From Amylostereum areolatum (Eukaryota; Basidiomycota; Agaricomycetes; Russulales; Stereaceae), in assembly GCA_012932865.1 (NCBI GenBank), contig SAXG01000095.1:1-64000 (forward strand): a DNA stretch of 64,000 nucleotides, read 5' to 3'. Shown here piece by piece: positions 57,471 through 64,000 of this stretch. How positions within the stretch are numbered: the first letter of the stretch is position 1; every line of letters begins with the position of its first letter. Both the position numbers and the translations under genes were made by a program. The notes below the pieces were generated by a model. It was not told the DNA's origin, searched no databases, and was given only the letters and a program-made list of their open reading frames with translations.

Positions 57471-58067
57471 GTTTGCTTATCAGACATTATTATGTCACAT
57501 ACATTTACTTACTTTTGTTACAATATTATGCACAATATAATTGGTTTGGTCATCATAATATTGTGTGATTAAGGTCTACAAACAAATAAGAAATGCCAAG
57601 GTGTAGGTTGAAGGTGTGTTGGTAAGTACTTGGTGTCTAGTTTACCTAGGTTATACTTCAGTTATTGTTCAGTTGACCAACCCCCCAATGAATACGTAGG
57701 TTTCAGACCAGTTTCACAGTTTGGGTGTTTCACCTGTTTTAGGGGTTGTACAACTTGGCAACTAGCCAAAACATGCCTTAACTCAATGTGTTAGATTGCT
57801 GATGTCTCATCTTGCTACTGTCTCGCTACCCGTTGTCATGTTTCCCCAGGCTGTATGTACTACATCTACTGGTACTACTAGTAACCACAGAATGCTAAGT
57901 GTTCTAAAGCAAAAATTGGGGTTTGAACCAAGTCCGAACCGAGTTCAAACCTGAACCGAGGTTCGGTTCAGGTTCAGGTTCAGGTTCACCCCCAGAGGTG
58001 TCGGTTCAGGTTCAGGTTCGGGCAAGATGGGTCCCGAACCGAACCGAACTGAACTTTGGCAAAACTA
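57471..58067. other. AT-rich non-coding stretch with a GGTTCA repeat
   Basis: No gene. At about 57950-58045 GGTTCA(G) and its complement GAACCG repeat many times; the two orientations could fold into hairpins. Confidence 0.6.
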
Positions 58068-58910
58068 CATCAGGGATCCTACCCCCTAGTTATTGAAGAT
58101 AATTGACCGTAATTGTGCTCAGTTACTGTCAATTACCATCAGTTACTGGAAGTTGGTAATTACAGCAAATTACGTAGGTCAGCCTGAGTTATTTTTTTTA
58201 CTTGAGCATAGTTACTTGTTATTGATTCAATTACCTTCAATTATTGTCCCAAACACCCCTAGAATAAGGCAGGCAGGTAGCCACAGTAATTAAAGGTAAT
58301 TGCAGACCATAAATATCCATTTGCTTGTCACTTATCAGGCTTATATAAACAAACTTATCAATAGCTTTAGAATGCTTAAACAGATATATTAATTTATAAG
58401 TTGAGGTACAAAATATTATTACATAATCAAAGTCAAGAATGAACAGATCCCAACACTGCCGAAACAAGAAGGCATGACTGAAAAGAATGACATCGGCAAG
58501 ATGGACACGACCGAGATATAATGATCAACTCACCTGTTCCGGCTCTCCAAAGCTCCCGAATGTACTGTACCATTTAAATCGGTTCGCCACCCTGTTGTGA
58601 CCGTGACAGGCCTGGCGAAAATTTCCATCTGCCAAACCATGTGCGTGAGCGTGACAACAATAAAATTTCGCCGGGCCAAGCGCGCCGGGCGGCCGTGAAC
58701 GGCCATTTATAATGGTGACATCATCGGGGTTCAACAAATGGTTTCGCCGGTGACCTTCGTGACGCATGACATCAGAAAAATTTCGCCAATTTTGGCCTCT
58801 CTGTGACCCGTGACTGGCGAACCGATTTAAATGGTACAGTAGTCCTAAAGAACATGCTAGAAGAGTCAGCCAGCGGACGGCGCGAACTCCGGTAAGCGAC
58901 GCACCTGATG
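58068..58910 (-). mobile_element. ~566-bp CATCAGG-ended element, copy 1, holding a MITE
   Basis: Starts CATCAGGGATCC and ends CACCTGATG. It is the inverse of 61141-61701 over its whole length apart from the MITE at 58565-58839. Rich in GGTAATTG/CAATTACC motifs near one end, a possible transposase-binding array. No coding potential. Confidence 0.75.
58565..58839. mobile_element. 275-bp TA-flanked MITE, copy 2
   Basis: Same ends as copy 1; TA at 58563-58564 and 58840-58841. The inverse element copy at 61141-61701 lacks it and shows the undisturbed TA site (CCCGGTTGTAGTCC on the complementary strand). Confidence 0.9.
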
Positions 58911-59470
58911 CCGTAGCATCAGGGAAACCCCCCCATAGTTATTTTTGGTAATGGTTTCCCGGTTTGGCCACGACGGGGCAGAGCAAGCATGGCCAAACAG
59001 AAGTCGAGTGTGCGCGAGGTGCTGCCGCCCTACCACCTTCCACCGAGATTTTTAGAGTTGAATACTTTATAGGTTGCGATTTATACTATATTACTTTACA
59101 TCTGTGAGCTTGAAACAACGAAAACGACTGAGTGGGCACGACTGCTACACGCACGAGTTCACGTCCGAAAATTTCCTAATTAGGACGTCGACGCGAGACG
59201 CGCTGGCTGTGGGCACCTCCGAGACTGTTTTTGTTGTAGCTCTCAAACTATTGCTCATGTACAGAAGACAGTTATATGCGAATGATCAGTATAGAAATGC
59301 GATTCTGAGAGTATCAAGATCATATTTTTTTTGCGAGTTTTTGCAGGGGTGGTCTGCAGAGCTCAACCCCCCCTGTTCATGCTTTTTTGACCATTCAGTG
59401 ATATTCCAAAGACAGAGGAGCACAGAACATGATGTATTCAACTTTATGGTACATATACAATGCATAGAAT
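58911..59470. other. no supported gene
   Basis: Begins with another CATCAGGGA motif (58917-58925). A 132-codon plus-strand frame at 59074-59472 has no domain resemblance. Confidence 0.35.
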
Positions 59471-59579
59471 AGGTGATCTACATAGATCCAGAGGATCCCA
59501 GAAAGAAAACACCCCTCCTGCTCAAAAAAGCGCCAGCATCCACCCTCCTCCTGAGACTGCCTGACCGCCTATCATTCAA

Positions 59580-60320
59580 GTGGAGGGAGCACGAGCAGGG
59601 ACACGGAGGCATTCGTGGTCCGTGCGTTCGTCGGGCGTGGAGACGAAGGGAGCGGACGCCGATAGGGAGCCGTGCGCGTGGAGGGTGAGGCCTAGGAGTT
59701 TGCAACTGACAGTGCTTGCGCGGGAGGGCTGTCGGTTAGGGGGCCAGCATGGCGTCGTCTGGGAACGACGGATGGGCGCGGGGGCACGTCAAGGGATGGG
59801 ATTCGGTGTCGAGCGCGGGTGGCCTTGCGCATCGAGCACGGAGGGCCGTGTGCGTCAAGTGTGCGCGGGCGTGTTGAGCGTGAGCGGCTGTGCGCAACGA
59901 GCGAGTGGGCGCGTCGGGCACGTGCGGGCGGGCGCGTCGAGCGCGGGCGCGGGCGTCGGGCGTCGGGCGTCGAGGGCGCGCGGGGATAGGCGACGAGGGC
60001 GCGCGGGGATAGGCGACGAGGGAGCACATCGAGGGAGGGGACGAGGGACGGGACGAAGGAGGGGGCGCGGGCGTGTCGAGGGCGGGGATGCGGGCGAGGA
60101 CGTGGGCGCGTCGAGGACGAGGAGGGCGGGGCCGAGGGCGGGTGCGTGAGCATCGTGGACACCGGTGGTTCGAGGGCGCGGGGGTGGGCGTGGACCGTGC
60201 AGGCGTGAGCAGGTTGAGGGCGCGTGCGCGTGGTTGTTGAGGGCGTGTGCGCGCGGGCGTTGAGGACGCGGGCGTGCGGGCGTTGAGGACGCGGGCGTGC
60301 GGGCGCTGAGCGCGAGGGCG
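59580..60320 (+). repeat. GC-rich G-strand minisatellite (copy 4)
   Basis: Degenerate GGGCGCGTCGAGG, GGCGTTGAGGACGCGGGCGTGC type units. Gives long spurious open frames (up to ~310 codons) in several frames. Extends into the left arm of the palindrome. Confidence 0.7.
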
Positions 60321-61140
60321 TGGGTGTGGAGGGAGGGAGGGCGAGCGCGTGCGCGCGGGGGGGACGGCGGGAGGAACGCGTGCGAGGACGCATGCACGGG
60401 GGAGGAGGTATTGGACGCGTTGGAGGGTTGGCGCGGAGGCGGAGGCATTGGAGCGGGGACGGCGCGGTTCCATGCGCGTCTGGGACCCGTACGTGTTGAG
60501 GGGCACGCGTGGACGGTAGCGGCGGCGAGGATAGGGGCGAGGGTACATTCGCGTCACGGGCCTGTGCGCATATGCGTGTGGGGTTGACGAAGGTGGGGGG
60601 TTTTGCGAGAGGGTGTCGGAGAACTTCATGGGTTCTTGTACATCGCACTGCGGACTTGGCATGAACAGCCGTCAGAATTCAGAGCGCTCGGGAGATGCGG
60701 ATGACGCACCTAGCGAGCTCCCCGATGCTCTCACTCCCTCGTTACCTTCACCTTCGCTTCCCTCGACTTGGAGGACTTCGGACTTGCGATTCCAGGCGTC
60801 GGTGTTGAACGTTGTTGACGCGTTTGCGTCGAGACCGCACGGACGGAGCCGCACGGACGGAGCTTGCGTCACCGTGACGAGCCGTCACGCTGGCCGCGAG
60901 CATATAAGCCGGAGTTTTCCGAGTCGTCGTCTGTCGTCTCTTTCCCCGTTTCTCTTCCTTGTCCCCACTCTCCTCCTCCGTTTCCTCCCTTCTTTCACTG
61001 CCCTTGTCTCTTGCCTACTGCTTCTTACGCCTCACCGCATCTGCCGAGTTCGCGCCGCCTTCCGGCGCATTTTCTTCGGGTTCGCTCCCGACCCTTTCTC
61101 GTCGCGCGCGTTTACGGGCACTTTCCCGTTTAGTTTACGG
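60290..61140 (+). repeat. left arm of a long palindrome
   Basis: The inverse of 61702-62480: for example GTCACCGTGACGAGCCGTCACG with GAGCATATAAGCCGGAGTTTTCC, CCAGGCGTCGGTGTTGAACGTTG, and the GGAGGCATTGGAGCGGGGAC segment near 60440. About 150 bp near 60520-60690 have no partner in the right arm. It contains a TATAAG motif on the plus strand near 60904. Confidence 0.7.
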
Positions 61141-61701
61141 CATCAGGTGCGTCGCTTACCCGAGTTCGTGCCGTCCGCTGGCTGACTCTGCTAGCATGTT
61201 CTTTAGGACTACAACCGGGAGCTTTGGAGAGCCGGAGCCGGTGAGTCGATCGTCATATCTCGCTTGTGTCCATCTTGCTGACCTCATTCTTTTTAGTCAT
61301 GCCTTATTGTTTCAGCGGTGTTGGGATTTGTTCTTTCTTGACTTTGATTATGTAATAATACTGTATACTTTATGGATTAATATACTTGTTGAAGCATTAT
61401 AAATTTATTGATAAGCTTGGTTATATAAGCCTGATAATTGGCATGCAAATGGATATTTATAATCTGCAATTACCTTTAATTACTGTGGCTACCTGCCTGC
61501 CTTATTCTAGGGGTGTTTGGGATGGTAATTGAAGGTAATTGAATCAATGACAAGTAACTATGCTCAAGTAAAAAAAATAACTCAGGCTGACCTACGTAAT
61601 TTGCTGTAATTACCAATTTCCAGTAACTGATGGTAATTGATGGTAACTGAGCACAATTACGGTCAATTACCTTCAATAACTAGGGGGTAGGATCCCTGAT
61701 G
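61141..61701 (+). mobile_element. ~561-bp CATCAGG-ended element, copy 2, at the palindrome centre
   Basis: CATCAGGTGCG...GGATCCCTGATG, the inverse of 58068-58910. It lacks the MITE, so it is the empty allele for that insertion. Confidence 0.75.
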
Positions 61702-62480
61702 AGACTAAACGGAAACCCGTCCTGAACGCGCGCGGCGGGAAAGGGGCAAGAGCGAACACAAAGACAATGCGCTGCATGGCGGCGCGAACTCGGTAGATGC
61801 GGTGAGGTGTAGGAAGCAATAGGCAAGAGGCGAGGGCAGTGGAGGAAGGGAAGGAACAAAGGAGGAGATTGGGGTCAAGGAAGGGAAACAGGAAAAGAGA
61901 CAACAGACGAAGCCTCGGAAAACTCCGGTTTATATGCTCACGGCCAGTGTGACGGCTCGTCACGGTGACGCAAGCTCCATCCGTGCGGTCTCGACGCGAC
62001 CGCGTCAACAATGTTCAACACCGACGCCTGGAATCACAAGTCCGAAGTCCTCCAAGCTCCAAGTCGAGGGAAGCGAAGGTGAAGGTGACGAGAGGGAGTG
62101 AGAGCATCGGGAAGCTCGCTAGGTGCGTCATCCGCATCTCCCTCATGCTCTCAATTCTGATGGCTACTGTCCACGCGTGCCCCTCAACGTTGAACACGTA
62201 CGGGTCCCAGACGCGCATGGAACCGCGCTGTCCCCACTCCAATGCCTCCGCCTCCGCGCCAACCCTCCAACGCGTCCAAGACCTCCTCCCCCGTGCATGC
62301 GTCCTCACATGCGTCCTCGCACGCGTTCCTCCTGCCATCCCCCCCGCGTGCACGCGCTCGCCTGCCCTCCCTCAATGTGTGTGCACACGCTCAACACGCC
62401 CGTCCGCCCGCACTCAATACGCCCTCACGTGCGCCCTCCACACCCACGCCCTCGCGCTCAGCGCCCGCGCTGTCACGTGA
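61702..62480 (-). repeat. right arm of the long palindrome
   Basis: The inverse complement of 60290-61140, including the AGACTAAACGG border next to the central element and the CCTCCACACCCACGCCCTCGC outer end. No gene. Confidence 0.7.
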
Positions 62481-62721
62481 AAAGTGGTTCCTTTCACTTC
62501 TAGGCTTGCCGGGTTTTCCTCTTTCCCAGGGGTACCTAGTTGTTCGAGGGAGTGAGATTCAAGCTTGTGTCTGGCGAACAGATCAGAAAGATCTTTATTC
62601 TCCAGAGCAGACGCCGTTTGGTGCCGAAGACGGGTGTATCAAGTGTACCAACGTAGATGCACTTAATACAAAAGACCGGTGGTGATTTATTTAACTCGAA
62701 CCTGACGTTGAACAGGCAAAG
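62481..62721. other. non-coding stretch, possible retroelement LTR fragment
   Basis: No gene. The sequence continues in similar style after the MITE (63001 onward), so one unit was split by it. Its identity is unclear. Confidence 0.3.
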
Positions 62722-62723
62722 TA

Positions 62724-62998
62724 CTGTACCATTTAAATCGGTTCGCCAGTCACGGGTCACAGAGAGGCCAAAATTGGCGAAATTTTTCTGATGTCATGTG
62801 TCACGAAGGTCACCGGCGAAACCATTTGTTGAACCCCGATGATGTCACCATTAGAAATGGCCGTTCACAGCCGCCCGGCGCGCTTGGCCCGGCGAAATTT
62901 TATTGTTGTCACGCTCACGCACATGGTTTGGCGGATGGAAATTTTCGCCAGGCCTGTCACGGTCACAACAGGGTGGCGAACCGATTTAAATGGTACAG
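62724..62998. mobile_element. 275-bp TA-flanked MITE, copy 3 (opposite orientation)
   Basis: TA at 62722-62723 and 62999-63000; ends CTGTACCATTTAAATCGG. The inverse of copies 1 and 2 with few differences. Confidence 0.9.
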
Positions 62999-63000
62999 TA

Positions 63001-63780
63001 AGCTCAAATCAAGCTTGATGAACGAAGTCTGTGAGATTCCTGATGAATCTAACAGACTAGAGCGAGTCACGAGACGACCGAAACCGATTTCCTAAGTGTA
63101 GTCGCACACTTAGAAAGACTTAAGAGAACTGAGTAAGAGAACTAGTAGACGTGGGTTGCAAAGTGTTTCGAACTTCAACTGACGTGCACTGGGATATACT
63201 GGATATATATCGCTTCTAGCTACAGGGGGGGGAGCTTTATATACATACACCTTTCGTGCTTAGTAATCCTTGTGGAGACCCATTTGCTGTCTTTGTAATA
63301 CGCTGACTGATCCTAAGATCTGTTGACAAGAGCTTAGGAATGCTTATAGAGCATTACTAAGCATCGTCTGCCTGCGTTTACTAAGCATGGGGCTCTTCTA
63401 GTTACAGCCGAGCGACATGGAAAAGGGTAGAAAGATATGGAAGGGAGAATTTGAGAAGGCAGTAGCAAGTTCCGAAGAAGGGAAGATGTAAGGGTAAATA
63501 AGGTGTGTTTGGAAATGGGCAGTGAATGGTATGACAAACGGAGATAGCAATGTATGAAAAGGAGAATAGCGACGATAAGCAAAGGGGAGATGGTAGTGGC
63601 CACAGAACAACACGGGGTAATCGAGCAACGTAGGGACTGGAGACGAGCGACATAGATGGGACAACGGAAAAGGGTCATTCCGACAGAGTGATATGGGGTA
63701 GTAGGTGAGACATAATAGAAAAGAGGAAGCGGAGAACGTTCTGGCGATAGTAGGAAGGCGACCATCTTCCTACTGACCTA
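63001..63780. other. no supported gene
   Basis: AT-rich sequence. Minus-strand frames at 63334-63765 are Ser/Leu/Pro-rich without domain resemblance and probably lie in an intron or intergenic region of the edge gene. Confidence 0.35.
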
Positions 63781-63795
63781 ACTGTTCTTACTTAC

Positions 63796-64000
63796 TGGCG
63801 TAGGTACAATCCTTCCCTCCGCCATTTCTCTATGGCTGCGGCCCTTTCCTGTACCTCGTGCGAGATCTGCTGAGCCGACACCTCGCGCACCTCCGTGATC
63901 AGCTTGTAGAGCGACTGCTCTACTGCTGAGTAGGAGAACGGATAGATGGCATGGCACGCGTGGGCCAGATATTCCACCACATCGCTAAGCGGTGCCCAGG
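63796..64000 (-). CDS. partial gene at the right edge
   Basis: On the minus strand the frame is open from the window edge to a GTAAGT donor at 63795-63790. The peptide is helical (VVEYLAHACHAIYPFSYSAVEQSLYKLITEVREVSAQQISHEVQERAAAIEKWRREG). The start lies beyond the window. No family was recognised. Confidence 0.4.

Noticed and set aside
56664..57572. Plus-strand frames of about 300 codons
   Set aside because: Composition artefact of the C-rich minisatellite; one of them starts inside an LTR.
59692..60662. Minus-strand frames of 308-318 codons rich in Arg/Pro/Ala
   Set aside because: GC-rich repeat translation, with several frames open together and no recognisable domain.
1..64000. CRISPR arrays, bacterial operons, ribosome binding sites, tRNA or rRNA genes
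   Set aside because: The sequence is nuclear fungal; regular spacer-repeat arrays are absent (tandem repeats are degenerate minisatellites), and no tRNA- or rRNA-like sequence was recognised by eye.

Overview
The window is from a basidiomycete fungus, most likely an agaricomycete (mushroom-forming) species. Coding exons are split by many GT-AG introns of about 50-60 nt. Recognisable families include a fungal-type (FunK1-like) kinase, a Plavaka transposase, a DUF6532-like protein, a DUF6589-like fragment and chromodomain Ty3/gypsy retrotransposons. There is no bacterial gene organisation. Exon coordinates were derived by hand from reading frame, splice motifs and family resemblance; no search or alignment could be run.

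Left part (1-23 kb), host genes with decay. A possible exon crosses the left edge. A broken CVNH-domain gene lies at 3.3-3.9 kb and an isoprenylcysteine methyltransferase (ICMT) gene at 6.0-6.8 kb whose last codons are frameshifted at a G run. A FunK1-like kinase gene (7.5-16.9 kb) is cut in two by a 6.9-kb Plavaka DNA transposon. That transposon carries an intact transposase gene and a divergently transcribed 12-exon DUF6532-like gene. A truncated kinase paralogue (19.7-21.0 kb) has lost the catalytic Asp and is part of a decayed tandem duplication with the sequence downstream of it. Ribosomal protein eL27 is at 22.4-23.2 kb.

Middle part (23.6-34.1 kb). Damaged genes lie side by side: the zinc-finger N-terminal part of a MOV10/SDE3-like RNA helicase (two partial copies), a truncated Tudor-SN (SND1)-like nuclease, and a RecQ helicase fused to a bromodomain with one in-frame stop codon. 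These are followed by the C-terminal end of a DUF6589-like gene. A minisatellite-rich element and a solo LTR with a perfect 5-bp target duplication sit among them.

Right part (34-63 kb), nested mobile elements. A minus-strand gypsy element (34.1-39.9 kb) is interrupted in its integrase region by a 275-bp MITE. It abuts a plus-strand gypsy element (LTRs at 39.9 and 56.1 kb) that holds three later insertions: a solo LTR (TSD GATCC), a 4.4-kb TA-flanked DNA transposon encoding a 1,216-aa Ulp1-peptidase/DDE-transposase fusion, and a 1.6-kb minisatellite element. Between its pol gene and 3' LTR the plus element has an unusual accessory block (zinc-knuckle ORF, basic ORF, one-TM ORF). The last part (56.7-63 kb) is mostly non-coding: C- or G-skewed minisatellites, a ~565-bp element in two opposite copies, a long palindrome, and two more MITE copies. 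A partial gene leaves the right edge on the minus strand.
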